This document shows positions 8,114-18,201 of a DNA stretch of 64,000 nucleotides, piece by piece (position 1 is the first letter of the stretch; the number at the start of each line of letters is the position of its first letter). Below the pieces are notes generated by a model, which made no database searches, was not told the origin of the DNA, and saw nothing but the letters and a program-made list of their open reading frames with translations. Made by a program: the position numbers and the translations under genes. This DNA is from Bacillota bacterium (lineage in GTDB: Bacteria > Bacillota > Clostridia > Lachnospirales > Lachnospiraceae), in contig JAEZMV010000028.1 of the NCBI GenBank assembly GCA_023414875.1, forward strand, positions 248,001 to 312,000, read 5' to 3'.

Positions 8114-9904
8114 ATGAAAATAAGAGAAGCAATTCGTACGATGCTATTTAAAGAGAAGGCAACGAGTAAGTATCAGTTATATACGCAGTGGGGAGAACAA
8201 ATTGATCCGGAGCATGTATTGGAGGAGTATCCAAGACCTCAATTAAAAAGAGATCATTATATCAATCTTAACGGATACTGGAATTATTGTATATTGAAAG
8301 AAGAGTTAATGCCGGAGCATTATGATGGTCAAATTTTGGTTCCGTTTTCACCGGAAAGTGCCCTTTCCGGTGTGAATAGGCAACTAAAACCCGATGAAAT
8401 TCTATGGTATGAAAGGATTCTGACGATAGATCAGAAGGATAAGGAAAGGAGATGCATCCTGCATTTTGGAGCAGTGGACCAGTGTTGTGAGGTGTATATC
8501 AATCATCAGAAGATAGGAGAACACATGGGTGGATATCTTCCGTTTTCTTTTGATATTACAAAAAGATTAGAAGAGGGTACAAACCTGTTGTCGTTAAAGG
8601 TTACCGATCTCAGTGATACCTCGTATCATAGCAGAGGGAAGCAAAAGCTGAAGCGAGGTGGCATGTTTTATACCGCACAAAGCGGGATTTGGCAGACTGT
8701 ATGGCTGGAATGGGTTCCTGAGCTTTATATAAAGGATTTAAAGATTACGCCCCTTGTGGATGAAGGGAGTGTTCAGGTCGAGATACAAATAAATGAAGAT
8801 TTTGATCCGAAGCTGGTGGAAGAAATCTGTTTTCGTGTAGATGTCCTTAAGGAGCAGGAGATCATTGAAACCACAGTAAGCCGATTTCCGTTTATGAAGA
8901 TTCCATTGAAAGAGTTTGATTATTGGAGTCCGGAACATCCAAACCTATACCAAATGGTGATCCTTGCCGGTAAAGATAGGGTGGAAAGTTATTTTGCTAT
9001 GAGAAAAGTAGAGATAATAACGGATCAAAATGAGATACCTCGAATTTATCTTAATAACAAACCATACTTTCAGAATGGGCTGTTGGATCAGGGTTATTGG
9101 CCGGATGGTTTATATACAGCCCCTAGTGATGAAGCCTATATCTTTGATATTCAAAAGGCTAAGGAATTGGGCTTTAATATGCTTCGGAAGCATATTAAGA
9201 TAGAACCTCTTCGTTGGTATTACCACTGTGACCGACTGGGAATGCTTGTTTGGCAGGATATTGTAAATGGTGGGACGAAGTATAACACATTCTTGGTTGG
9301 ATATCTGCCCACCCTATTTCCCGGCATTGCGAATCGCATCAAGGATAAGCATTATCGATGGTTTGGCAGAAAACATGAGGCAGGAAGAAAAGAATGGATG
9401 AAGGAGTGCCAGGAGACGGTTTCCCATCTCTATCATTTTCCGTCGATCGTAGTATGGGTTCCCTTCAATGAAGGTTGGGGCCAATTTGATTCGAAAGAGG
9501 TTTATGATATGCTTCACCAGCTTGATACAACCCGCTTCATTGACCACGCAAGTGGCTGGTATGATCAGGGCTGTGGAGATTTTAAGAGCAAACACAGTTA
9601 TTTTCATTCAATTAAGCTATCACCGGATAAACGACCTAATGTATTATCAGAGTTTGGTGGATATGCCTGCTATATCAAAGAGCATTCTTATTCTCAGCGA
9701 ATTTACGGTTACCGCATATATTTAACGACGGAGACTTTTGATCAGGCATATCACAGTCTGCTCGAAAAGGAGATTCAATCCTTAATTGCAAAAGGTTTAT
9801 CTGCTGCAGTTTATACGCAACTAACCGATGTGGAGGATGAGGTTAACGGGCTGCTGACTTACGATCGGAAAGTATGTAAAGTGACACCAATAAATCTTAA
9901 ATAA
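8114..9904 (+). CDS. Glycoside hydrolase family 2 protein
   Basis: 596 residues. An N-terminal jelly-roll (about 40-200, YINLNGYWNY... LKVTDLSD) and an immunoglobulin-like domain precede a TIM barrel from about residue 310. The barrel has the acid/base motif VWVPFNEGWGQFD and the nucleophile motif NVLSEFGGY. Family members hydrolyse beta-galactosides, beta-glucuronides or beta-mannosides. The enzyme is cytoplasmic by lack of a signal peptide and shorter than classical LacZ because the C-terminal domain is missing. GGGGTGG precedes the ATG. It may join the nearby mannoside enzymes in function. Confidence 0.87.
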   Translation: MKIREAIRTMLFKEKATSKYQLYTQWGEQIDPEHVLEEYPRPQLKRDHYINLNGYWNYCILKEELMPEHYDGQILVPFSPESALSGVNRQLKPDEILWYERILTIDQKDKERRCILHFGAVDQCCEVYINHQKIGEHMGGYLPFSFDITKRLEEGTNLLSLKVTDLSDTSYHSRGKQKLKRGGMFYTAQSGIWQTVWLEWVPELYIKDLKITPLVDEGSVQVEIQINEDFDPKLVEEICFRVDVLKEQEIIETTVSRFPFMKIPLKEFDYWSPEHPNLYQMVILAGKDRVESYFAMRKVEIITDQNEIPRIYLNNKPYFQNGLLDQGYWPDGLYTAPSDEAYIFDIQKAKELGFNMLRKHIKIEPLRWYYHCDRLGMLVWQDIVNGGTKYNTFLVGYLPTLFPGIANRIKDKHYRWFGRKHEAGRKEWMKECQETVSHLYHFPSIVVWVPFNEGWGQFDSKEVYDMLHQLDTTRFIDHASGWYDQGCGDFKSKHSYFHSIKLSPDKRPNVLSEFGGYACYIKEHSYSQRIYGYRIYLTTETFDQAYHSLLEKEIQSLIAKGLSAAVYTQLTDVEDEVNGLLTYDRKVCKVTPINLK

Positions 9905-10106
9905 CCAGGATTATGGGAAAGAGATTTATGCGCTAGATCTGGGTAGGTGAAGAAATTTTATATTGCAGATATGAAATTGCGTTATGCCTATCACCTGCAA
10001 TTGTTATCATAATTATCTATCAATTAATCTGATTGACATAACAATAATCATTATATATATTTGTAATGTTAATTATGACAATTGAATTCGTGGGGTTATT
10101 ACTAAA

Positions 10107-12116
10107 ATGGATAAAAGGAAGCTTGATATAAAATTTAATTGGAAAAGCAAAAAGAATATCCCGATTTATCTAATGATGGTATATTTTCTTTTCGTGCTGA
10201 CCGTTTATTTTCAAAATGGATTTTGGCAGGTGATGAAAAAGCCCTCAACGACTGTAATAATTCTCATATGGATTATTATGTCAGTGATATCGATGCTGGA
10301 AATCAGTAAGGTTAGAAGTGTGTTTCAAAAACATGCCATTTGGGTCAATGGACTGGTACTTCTTATTTCACCGATTGCCTCCTTTCTTGTCGTCGAATTA
10401 ATGGTGAGTAATTATAACATGAACATGTTTAAGGCATACAGTTTGTATAATCTGATTTGGTATGTGATTATCTACCTTTTGCTGTTTGCACTGATCAGAA
10501 ATTACAGATTAGCAATTATCATTGGTAATATTGTGATTTATTTGGCTGCCTTCATCAACTATCTTGTTTTTTTATTTCGTGGAAACCCCATATTGCCAAG
10601 TGATTTACTTGCCTGGCAGACGGGTATGAGCGTAGCCTCTAATTATGATCTAAGCTTTACTGAGGGATTTCTGACTGCTACCTTAATCATGTATGTTATA
10701 CTTCTATTAAGCTTTAAGCTGGAGAAGCCCCACACAAAGATATCCATATTTAATCGATTCATCGGTGCGGGAATCTATATGATATTTGCAGTATCCGTAT
10801 TTCATCAGTTTTTTGATACTGATTTGATTCAATCAAAAATAAGAGTCATAGATTTTTTTGCACCAAAGTACACATATTGTGCTTATGGCACGGCCTTTGG
10901 GTTTGTGGCAAATGTTGAGGCAATGGATACAAAAGCACCGGAAGGTTATTCTATAGAACAGGTTAGGGAAGCACTGGAACAGGTGGAGCCTGGAAGCAAC
11001 CAAGCTTTGGCTGATCAAGAAAAACCGAATATAATTGCAGTTATGAATGAAGCATTTTCGGATTTAAGCATGATAGGAGATTTTGCGACTAACATGGATT
11101 ACCTGCCTTATATACGGTCCCTGGAGGAAAATGCGACAAAAGGTACGATGTATGTATCCGTCTTCGGTGGTGCAACCAGCGATACGGAGTATGAGTTTCT
11201 CACCGGTAACAGTATGGCGGTTATGCCACAAAACTGTGTTCCCTATCAGCAATTTGTAACGGAGCCTACCGACTCTTTAGCTTCTATCTTAAAGGAGCAG
11301 GGATACTATAATATAGCGATACATCCGTATGCTCCCAGCGGCTACAAAAGGGATCTTGTGTATCCACTGCTGGGCTTTGATGAATTTTTGTCAATTGAGA
11401 ATTTTGAGGACCCGGAGCTAATCAGGACCTATATTAGTGATAAAGAAAGTTATCAAAAGATTATAGAGCAATATGAAAGTAAAGGGGAGGAAGATCCTCT
11501 GTTTATTTTTAATGTAACCATGCAAAATCATGGTGGTTATTCGAATGCGAGAGTATTTGATGAGGAGAATACGGTAACCTTAAAAGACCTGCAAGGATAT
11601 GAAGATGTAGAGCAATATTTGAGTTTGCTTCGTGAGTCGGACAAAGCATTTCAGTCCTTAATCGATTATTTCTCCAAGCAGGAGGAGCATACCATTATTC
11701 TGATGTTTGGAGATCATCAGCCGGTTGTTTACAATCAGCTCCATGATTTATTAGATGGACAGACGGAGATACCTTTTACACAATCCCTTGAAAAAAAATA
11801 CAGGGTGCCGTTCATCCTGTGGGCAAATTATGATATTTCTGAAGATGATGTGGATAAGATCAGTGCAAATTATTTATCCTCTTATTTATTGCAGACTGCA
11901 GAACTTAAGGGTTCCAGATATAACGCTTATTTGATGGAATTATTCAATGAAGTGCCTGTTATTAATGCATTGTTTTATATTGATAAGGAGAATATGCTTC
12001 ATAAATTCTCCGAGGTAACAGCTTACTCGGAATTTATCAAGGAGTATCGATATATCGGTTATAATAATGCTTTAGACAAGAAGGGAAAATTAAAGGAACT
12101 ATTCAGTGAATATTAA
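10107..12116 (+). CDS. LtaS-like membrane sulfatase / phosphoglycerol transferase
   Basis: 669 residues. Five to six transmembrane helices (about residues 15-240) precede an extracellular sulfatase-fold domain. Catalytic-site features visible are MNEAFSD (metal-binding Glu), GGATSDTEYEFL (the Thr expected to be the phosphoglycerol-carrying nucleophile) and MFGDHQPVVY near the end. The family transfers glycerol phosphate from phosphatidylglycerol to lipoteichoic acid or other surface polymers. The gene is monocistronic with a terminator downstream. Confidence 0.85.
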   Translation: MDKRKLDIKFNWKSKKNIPIYLMMVYFLFVLTVYFQNGFWQVMKKPSTTVIILIWIIMSVISMLEISKVRSVFQKHAIWVNGLVLLISPIASFLVVELMVSNYNMNMFKAYSLYNLIWYVIIYLLLFALIRNYRLAIIIGNIVIYLAAFINYLVFLFRGNPILPSDLLAWQTGMSVASNYDLSFTEGFLTATLIMYVILLLSFKLEKPHTKISIFNRFIGAGIYMIFAVSVFHQFFDTDLIQSKIRVIDFFAPKYTYCAYGTAFGFVANVEAMDTKAPEGYSIEQVREALEQVEPGSNQALADQEKPNIIAVMNEAFSDLSMIGDFATNMDYLPYIRSLEENATKGTMYVSVFGGATSDTEYEFLTGNSMAVMPQNCVPYQQFVTEPTDSLASILKEQGYYNIAIHPYAPSGYKRDLVYPLLGFDEFLSIENFEDPELIRTYISDKESYQKIIEQYESKGEEDPLFIFNVTMQNHGGYSNARVFDEENTVTLKDLQGYEDVEQYLSLLRESDKAFQSLIDYFSKQEEHTIILMFGDHQPVVYNQLHDLLDGQTEIPFTQSLEKKYRVPFILWANYDISEDDVDKISANYLSSYLLQTAELKGSRYNAYLMELFNEVPVINALFYIDKENMLHKFSEVTAYSEFIKEYRYIGYNNALDKKGKLKELFSEY

Positions 12117-12133
12117 TAATATAGTATGAAAAA

Positions 12134-12205
12134 GCAGCCCTTGCGATAGTAATCCTAAGCTCTAGGTTAATTCTAACTGATGCTTCGATTCATATGCAAG
12201 GGCTG
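12134..12205. terminator. Long-stem structured terminator between convergent genes
   Basis: A perfect 11-bp stem GCAGCCCTTGC (12134-12144) / GCAAGGGCTGC (12195-12205) encloses about 50 bases with small internal hairpins (CCTA/TAGG, GTTA/TAAC). On the minus strand the stem is followed by TTTTT, fitting a terminator for the FtsH-like gene. On the plus strand it follows the LtaS-like gene. Confidence 0.55.
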
Positions 12206-12212
12206 CTATATT

Positions 12213-12240
12213 AAAGTGCGTCAACTGGCGCACTTTTCAA
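12213..12240 (+). terminator. Second hairpin terminator
   Basis: AAAGTGCG (12213-12220) / CGCACTTT (12229-12236) with an 8-base loop and TTTTC on the right; also usable in the reverse direction. Confidence 0.55.
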
Positions 12241-12293
12241 GTTATTACAATAAATACATAATTCTGATAACAAGGCTCTGCCTTATTTGAGTG

Positions 12294-14018
12294 TCAAGCA
12301 CAGATACGTTCGATATCTTGACCACTCAGGGACTCTTTCTCAAGAAGCTCTACGGTGATATTCTCCAGCATAGTAAGATTAGCTTCTATAAGCTCTTTTG
12401 TCTTCTTATATAAGGAATTCATAAGAGAACGGCACTTCTGTATTAACTCCTTATCATGCCCCTCTTCAAGAACCTCCATACTGAATAGACCCATTTCCTC
12501 ATCCATACCGTATTTATCCAGGTAATCTACAATCATCTGGGAGGCCTTCTGAATATCATTGCTGGCACCGGTAGTAATCTCTTCTGCACCAAAGATAAGT
12601 TCTTCGGCAACTCTGCCGGCAAGCAGTACCTGAATATTCGCTTTAATCTGTCGTTGAGTCTGGAACATGGTATCCTTAGGAATGCTTAAATTGAAGCCGC
12701 CTGTCCCTCGAACGCTGGGGATGATAGTTACCTTAGAGATAAAATGCTCCGGCAGCAATAAGGTGGTAGCCAGTGCATGACCGGCTTCATGGTAGGCTGT
12801 AATTTTACGATCCCTATCCGTTATATAGCTGAGATCTGTCTTTGGTGCTCCGGCGATGACCGTATAAAAGGCTTTCTCCATATGACTCTTATTGATCACA
12901 GATGCTTTATCGTTTGCCGCATTAATAGCAGCTTCATTTATCAGATTTTCCAGCATAGCGCCGCTGAAATATACCGTAGACTTTGCCAGATCATCTAGAT
13001 TAATATCATCCGCAATAGGTTTTTTCTTCATATATAGTGATAATATATGTTTTCTGGCATTTACATCCGGTAAGCCGATCTCAATATGGCGGTCAAATCT
13101 GCCAGGACGAAGTAAGGCTTCATCCAAGGTATCCAATCGGTTTGTAGCCCCGATAACGATGATTCCCTGGTTATCATGGAAGCCGGACATTTCTGTAAGC
13201 AGGGCATTCAGTGTTTGATCACGTTCATCATTACTTGCAGATACATTTCGGGCTCTTTTCTTACCGATGGCATCGATTTCATCGATAAATATTACTGCTT
13301 TTTCACTTTTCTTTGCTTTATTAAACAGATTTCGAATACGACTGGCGCCGACTCCGACATACATCTGCACGAAGTCAGAACCGCTCATGGCGTAAAAGGG
13401 TACATTCGCTTCTCCGGCAATAGCTTTTGCCATTAAGGTCTTTCCGGTACCGGGTGGTCCATAAAGTAGAAGACCTTTCGGCATTCGGGCTCCTACGGCA
13501 CTGTATTTTTCAGGGTCCTTGATGAAAGAGATGATGTCCTCCACCATAGACTTTGCTTCTATATTACCGGCTACCTGATCTAAGGTAATGGTGGAAGTAT
13601 TCGATTTCTTTTTCTTTTTGTTGGCATCATTTATCAGATTGCTAGAGTTTCCACCATTACGGGTATACCAAAAGATTCCTCCTATGATACCACCTACCAA
13701 AAGAACTTTTAAAACGGTAACAAAGGCATTCTCTTTACCGTATTGAATGGTAATATCGTTCAATAACAGAAATTCAGTAAAATTCTCCGTTCTAGGATTA
13801 GGTACGATGTAAAAACTGTCATCCCCTTTGAGTTTTGCCTTAAAATCGTTACCTTCGGTTTCGAAGATTACCTCATCCACCTGCTTTTGCTCTACCGCTT
13901 CCAGAAAGGAGGGGTAGGACAATTCCACACTATCTTTATTCAAATAATGATTTCCTATCAGACCGACACCAACCAGGATCAGGCATGATAAAGTAATCAA
14001 TATTACTTTTTTCATCAA
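12294..14018 (-). CDS. ftsH: FtsH-like ATP-dependent zinc metalloprotease
   Basis: 574 residues. Two transmembrane helices (about 4-22 and 105-121) bracket a small extracytoplasmic domain. The AAA domain has Walker A GPPGTGKT, Walker B VIFIDEIDAIG, and the second region of homology ATNRLDTLDEALLRPGRFDR. The peptidase domain has the zinc motif HEAGH. FtsH degrades membrane and regulatory proteins as a hexamer. The protein is shorter than housekeeping FtsH (usually above 600 residues) because the C-terminal tail ends soon after the protease domain, so it may be a second, specialised copy. Start supported by GGAGG. Confidence 0.9.
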   Translation of the reverse strand: MMKKVILITLSCLILVGVGLIGNHYLNKDSVELSYPSFLEAVEQKQVDEVIFETEGNDFKAKLKGDDSFYIVPNPRTENFTEFLLLNDITIQYGKENAFVTVLKVLLVGGIIGGIFWYTRNGGNSSNLINDANKKKKKSNTSTITLDQVAGNIEAKSMVEDIISFIKDPEKYSAVGARMPKGLLLYGPPGTGKTLMAKAIAGEANVPFYAMSGSDFVQMYVGVGASRIRNLFNKAKKSEKAVIFIDEIDAIGKKRARNVSASNDERDQTLNALLTEMSGFHDNQGIIVIGATNRLDTLDEALLRPGRFDRHIEIGLPDVNARKHILSLYMKKKPIADDINLDDLAKSTVYFSGAMLENLINEAAINAANDKASVINKSHMEKAFYTVIAGAPKTDLSYITDRDRKITAYHEAGHALATTLLLPEHFISKVTIIPSVRGTGGFNLSIPKDTMFQTQRQIKANIQVLLAGRVAEELIFGAEEITTGASNDIQKASQMIVDYLDKYGMDEEMGLFSMEVLEEGHDKELIQKCRSLMNSLYKKTKELIEANLTMLENITVELLEKESLSGQDIERICA

Positions 14019-14344
14019 ATAACCTCCAGAATCAGTAAAGAGTATACATAAGAGTCTATTTCATTCTAACATATTTAATTAAAATATCTAGAATTAAATA
14101 ATGGTAAGTTTCTGTACCAACTTAGGGGCTATGCCCAGGAGCTAGTGTCCTGACGGCTTAAACTGTAACATTTTTATTGTAAATCTATCATAGATTTCTT
14201 AACCTAATGACAATGGGTGTGAAGAGTATATAAAGATTACTGGAATAAAAAAATGTAATTTATGCTTGAAAAATGAATTTAATAAGTCTATGATTGTTAT
14301 TTGAGATTTGATAACAATGAAATTTAGTAGGAGGCAAAAGAAAA
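14019..14344. other. Divergent intergenic region, no recognised element
   Basis: About 325 bases between the divergent ftsH-like and sulP genes. AGGAGG precedes the SulP start at 14345. No riboswitch, small gene or clear operator was recognised. Confidence 0.3.
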
Positions 14345-16027
14345 ATGGATAAGTTGAAGCCAAAATTGTTTTCGGTTATGAAAACATATAGTAAGGAGCA
14401 GTGTGCAAAGGATATTATCGCCGGAATTATCGTTGCGATTATTGCATTGCCTCTTTCAATCGCACTGGCATTAGCTTCGGGGGTGACCCCGGAAAGAGGA
14501 TTGTATACAGCGATTGTAGCTGGATTTGTCATATCTTTCCTGGGTGGCAGCCGTGTTCAGATTGCAGGACCAACAGCTGCTTTTGCTACCATTGTTGCAG
14601 GGATTGTAGCCAGAAATGGAATGGAAGGTTTAGTCATTGCAACCATAATGGCAGGTATCATGTTGATTATTATGGGTTTCTTAAAGTTCGGAAGACTACT
14701 TCGTTTTATTCCGTATACGATAACAACAGGTTTTACCTTTGGTATTGCAGTAACAATCCTGATTGGACAGATCAAAGATTTTCTTGGTTTAACCATAAAA
14801 ACAAAACCGGTAGAAACGATGGAGAAGCTGCTAGCCTGTTTCGAAAATATCACTACCATAAACTATCAGGCTCTTCTTATCGGTGCGTTGTCTCTGAGTA
14901 TCTTAATTTTATGGCCGAAAATAAATAATAAAATTCCCGCATCCTTGATTGCCGTGGTGATTTCTGCAGCGGTAGTAAAGCTTTTCGAGGTGGATGTCAA
15001 TACAATTGGAAGTCTATATGATATATCTTCAAAACCCCCGACTCTTCAAGTTCCCTCGTTTGATTTTAATATGATACGAAGCTTGTTACCGGATGCTGTT
15101 ACCATAGCACTACTGGCAGGTATAGAATCTCTGCTTTCCTGCGTCGTGGCAGACGGTATGGTTGGTAGTAAGCATCGCTCTAATATGGAATTAATTGCAC
15201 AGGGTACCGGAAATATTTTCTCAAGCTTGTTTGGGGGAATACCTGCAACCGGAGCGATTGCCAGAACTGCAGCTAATGTTAAAAATGGCGGGCGTACACC
15301 GATAGCCGGTATGGTACATGCGATAACCCTGTTTCTTATCCTCGTAGTATTAATGCCTTATGCAGCACTCATTCCGATGCCTACGATAGCGGCCATTTTA
15401 TTTATGGTAGCCTATAATATGAGTGAGTGGAGAGAGTTCGTTGACCTGATTAAGAAATCACCGAAGAGTGATATCGCAGTTTTAGTAGCAACCTTTACAC
15501 TTACAGTGGTATTTGATCTGGTAGTTGCTATCGAAGTGGGTATTTTAATGGCAGCAATCTTATTCATGAAACGGATGTCGGATGTAGCAGAGGTCCAGAG
15601 CTGGAGGTATATGGAGGATGCGACGGATGATGATCTGGTAGATGATGAAATGCATGAAAATAACCGCATGAAGAAAGTTCCAAAGCATACAATGGTATAT
15701 GAAATCAACGGTCCCATGTTCTTTGGAGCGGCAGACAAATTTATGAATATATCAGTGGATTCCCATGTAAAGGCGGTTATCCTTCGAATGAAGAGTGTTC
15801 CGGCAATGGATGTGAATGCCTTACATACTTTAAATAATGTATTGAAGTCATGTAAAAAAAGACATATTACAGTTATTTTGTCCCATGTTCAGGAACAGCC
15901 CTTGAAGCTGATGCAGAAGGCGGGCTTTGATAAGCAGATTGGAGACGAGAACATCTGTGAAAATATTGACCGGGCACTAGAAAGAGCAGAAGAACTGCAA
16001 AAAGCAGCCGCACACCAAGCAAGTTGA
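14345..16027 (+). CDS. SulP-family anion transporter with STAS domain
   Basis: 560 residues. Ten or more transmembrane helices (about residues 20-415; IVAIIALPLSIALALASGV and GPTAAFATIVAGIV are SulP landmarks) are followed by a cytoplasmic STAS domain (about 440-550; YEINGPMFFGAADKF, VILRMKSVPAMDVNAL). SulP proteins move sulfate, bicarbonate or other anions, often with sodium or protons. Sulfate uptake would fit the sulfur genes 4 kb away, but there is no operon link. An AGGAGG ribosome site is present. Confidence 0.9.
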   Translation: MDKLKPKLFSVMKTYSKEQCAKDIIAGIIVAIIALPLSIALALASGVTPERGLYTAIVAGFVISFLGGSRVQIAGPTAAFATIVAGIVARNGMEGLVIATIMAGIMLIIMGFLKFGRLLRFIPYTITTGFTFGIAVTILIGQIKDFLGLTIKTKPVETMEKLLACFENITTINYQALLIGALSLSILILWPKINNKIPASLIAVVISAAVVKLFEVDVNTIGSLYDISSKPPTLQVPSFDFNMIRSLLPDAVTIALLAGIESLLSCVVADGMVGSKHRSNMELIAQGTGNIFSSLFGGIPATGAIARTAANVKNGGRTPIAGMVHAITLFLILVVLMPYAALIPMPTIAAILFMVAYNMSEWREFVDLIKKSPKSDIAVLVATFTLTVVFDLVVAIEVGILMAAILFMKRMSDVAEVQSWRYMEDATDDDLVDDEMHENNRMKKVPKHTMVYEINGPMFFGAADKFMNISVDSHVKAVILRMKSVPAMDVNALHTLNNVLKSCKKRHITVILSHVQEQPLKLMQKAGFDKQIGDENICENIDRALERAEELQKAAAHQAS

Positions 16028-16149
16028 AAAGATTACATCCTAGAAAATTAATAATGATTGGAGTGGCAAAACAATTTCAGATTGTTGCTAGCCAACAACA
16101 ATCATATAATGGAAAAGCTCTGTTAGATAATAATTATATGGGTACGATG

Positions 16150-16180
16150 AAAGGAGGGATATAATTTTCCCTCCTTTTAA
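16150..16180. terminator. Bidirectional terminator
   Basis: AAAGGAGGG (16150-16158) / CCCTCCTTT (16169-16177) with flanking T/A tracts, between the convergent sulP and acetyltransferase genes. Confidence 0.7.
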
Positions 16181-16203
16181 GTTCAATTACTTAATTTTTC
16201 AAC

Positions 16204-16629
16204 TTATACCTCATTAGTAAACTTTACTAAATCAAGTTTGAGATTATGAAGTGCAAACCCTTCTTTTTCTATATGAGTCTGCTTTAATCCAAGCTTTTCT
16301 AAAACAGCTATACTTGAAGGATTTATAGACACTGCATCTGCGTTAATTATTACATTAGGAAAAGCATCTTTTAGATATTGTATAAATGCCTCAGTCGCTT
16401 CGCTGATATAACCTTTTCCCCAATATGCTCTTGAAAGTTGATAAAATAATCCAAAATTCTCATTTTCAATATTTATGATTGGAGCACCAATTATTCCAAT
16501 AGCTTTATTATCTAACAGTATTATAAAATGATTGGGAAACTTTTTATCAGTATAATTAATAAACATTTCTATCTTACACTTACATTCATCAATTGAATTG
16601 AGTAGTTTTTCATAGCTCGATCGGCTCAA
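16204..16629 (-). CDS. GNAT acetyltransferase, apparently N-terminally shortened
   Basis: 141 residues. The acetyl-CoA-binding region is clear (YWGKGYISEATEAFIQY, then INPSSIAVLEKLGLKQ), as in RimJ/RimL-type N-acetyltransferases. The usual first strand (TERLxLR) and about 30-40 residues are missing, and the start overlaps the last 20 bases of the upstream glycoside hydrolase gene on the same strand. It may be a relic cut by a deletion or a coupled short form. The substrate is unknown. Confidence 0.65.
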   Translation of the reverse strand: MSRSSYEKLLNSIDECKCKIEMFINYTDKKFPNHFIILLDNKAIGIIGAPIINIENENFGLFYQLSRAYWGKGYISEATEAFIQYLKDAFPNVIINADAVSINPSSIAVLEKLGLKQTHIEKEGFALHNLKLDLVKFTNEV

Positions 16630-18061
16630 ATCTCAAACGGAATTGGGGCATTTTTTTAATTATAGTATAGTAATTTTCAGCCCAGTCAGCACCCTGGGAG
16701 GGATCGTTTTCTCCGGTTGCCGGTGGTGCAAATAGCTTCAGTTTTATATCACAGGCACCCTGTAACGGTTTTTCAAAGAATGCAGGCATAAAGTCAATCA
16801 CGTTAACACCCGGTGCTTTATAGAACCAGTGATCGTTTAGTTCCATCATAAGATTTAAATCCTTAAGCTCATCATCGAAGATAATTTCAGCGAAGGTTGG
16901 ATTATTCTCAAAATGAAGAGGTATTGATAAACCGGTGGAATCCTCAGCACCACCCCATCTTAGTGTAACAGGGAAGGTAGCCTCCTCTGCTTCGTTAAAA
17001 CTCGGACTGAAGTAGTCATCCTGGAGGATATCCTTATAAGCCTTTAATGCAGGCTGTTCGATACCTACTTCCTTATTATTAGGGTCGGTAATCTCGAGGC
17101 CAAGACGGCCATCATCCCTGAATTGATAGAAGGTAAGACCGGAGAACCAGGTTGCCGGTTCATTCTTTAGCATATCGCAAAATTCTCGAATCATTTTTAC
17201 CTGATCAAAAGGACCGGTTACATCACCATCAGCATTGAATTCTGACATAACCATAGGTTTTACTGCACCATCACAAAGATAGGAGAATCTTTCAAAGCTA
17301 CGTTTGGTAAGATCATAGGTCTGCTGGATGGAATCTCTTTTATGGCTGCTTCCACCGCGTTCTGCAACATCGTAGGGCCAACCCCAATGCAGTGCCATAT
17401 ATTTATCAACGGACCAGATATCGGTTTGACGAACAGCCTCGGTAAATTCCTGTTCCTTTTCCATTTCTTCTTTTTCCAGATGTTCTATACCACCAATGCA
17501 AAGTATGGTTTGTACATTTGGAGCATATTCCTTGATGATTTTATGAAAACGAACAAAGAAATCCGCAACCTCCTGATAGCTACAACGCTTATTAAAGGAA
17601 AACCAGTGGCCGGTAGCCTCGTGATTAATACGAAGGAACATGCGTCCAAAGGTAGTTAAATCCTTGGCAATCGCTATCAGATGCTCGTCTGTTACATGAG
17701 GATCTATGGTTAAGGTCAGAAGTACATCCTGACCATGCTTTCTTACATCTCTCATAAAGGTGAAGGGTTCGTCTTCAAGATTACCATTTAGACCGCCCTT
17801 GTAGGTAAAGTAATCATCATAAGGATAATCCCATGCAAAGGAGACCTCATCACTGGCATGTGCAATACTTGCACGTACCGGCCAACCCTTATCCAAGGGA
17901 TAATAGCAATACATTAAATTAATCGCTCTATGTGGTCTTCCCAATTTATGAAGAATATAATCCTGATTAACATAGCTGCCTCTTTCACTGCCTACGCTCA
18001 AATCTAAGCTGCATTTGGCTGGTCCCATCTGGAGCTGGAAGGCCTTTAACTCATTGCTCAT
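16610..18061 (-). CDS. GH26-like clan GH-A glycoside hydrolase
   Basis: 483 residues from MSNELKAFQL, whose ATG has AGGAGGAAACAGAC just upstream; a 19-residue upstream extension in frame is rejected. The barrel contains FLRINHEATGHWFSF, which resembles the acid/base region RxxHExxGxWF of GH26 beta-mannanases, and MSEFNADGD as the likely nucleophile strand. A beta-sandwich-like C-terminal segment follows (about 380-483). No signal peptide is seen, so it may act on imported oligosaccharides. The family number is a judgement from motifs; another clan GH-A family is possible. Confidence 0.65.
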   Translation of the reverse strand: MSNELKAFQLQMGPAKCSLDLSVGSERGSYVNQDYILHKLGRPHRAINLMYCYYPLDKGWPVRASIAHASDEVSFAWDYPYDDYFTYKGGLNGNLEDEPFTFMRDVRKHGQDVLLTLTIDPHVTDEHLIAIAKDLTTFGRMFLRINHEATGHWFSFNKRCSYQEVADFFVRFHKIIKEYAPNVQTILCIGGIEHLEKEEMEKEQEFTEAVRQTDIWSVDKYMALHWGWPYDVAERGGSSHKRDSIQQTYDLTKRSFERFSYLCDGAVKPMVMSEFNADGDVTGPFDQVKMIREFCDMLKNEPATWFSGLTFYQFRDDGRLGLEITDPNNKEVGIEQPALKAYKDILQDDYFSPSFNEAEEATFPVTLRWGGAEDSTGLSIPLHFENNPTFAEIIFDDELKDLNLMMELNDHWFYKAPGVNVIDFMPAFFEKPLQGACDIKLKLFAPPATGENDPSQGADWAENYYTIIKKMPQFRLRFEPIEL

Positions 18062-18201
18062 GTCTGTTTCCTCCTTAAATAAATACATGCCACCAATTAA
18101 TAACAACCAGTATAGCATATTATGGAATAGTAAAACAATGTAGTATATTAGCTAAACCATTGTACTTAATAAGATAATGAAGGATAACTAAACAACGATT
18201 A

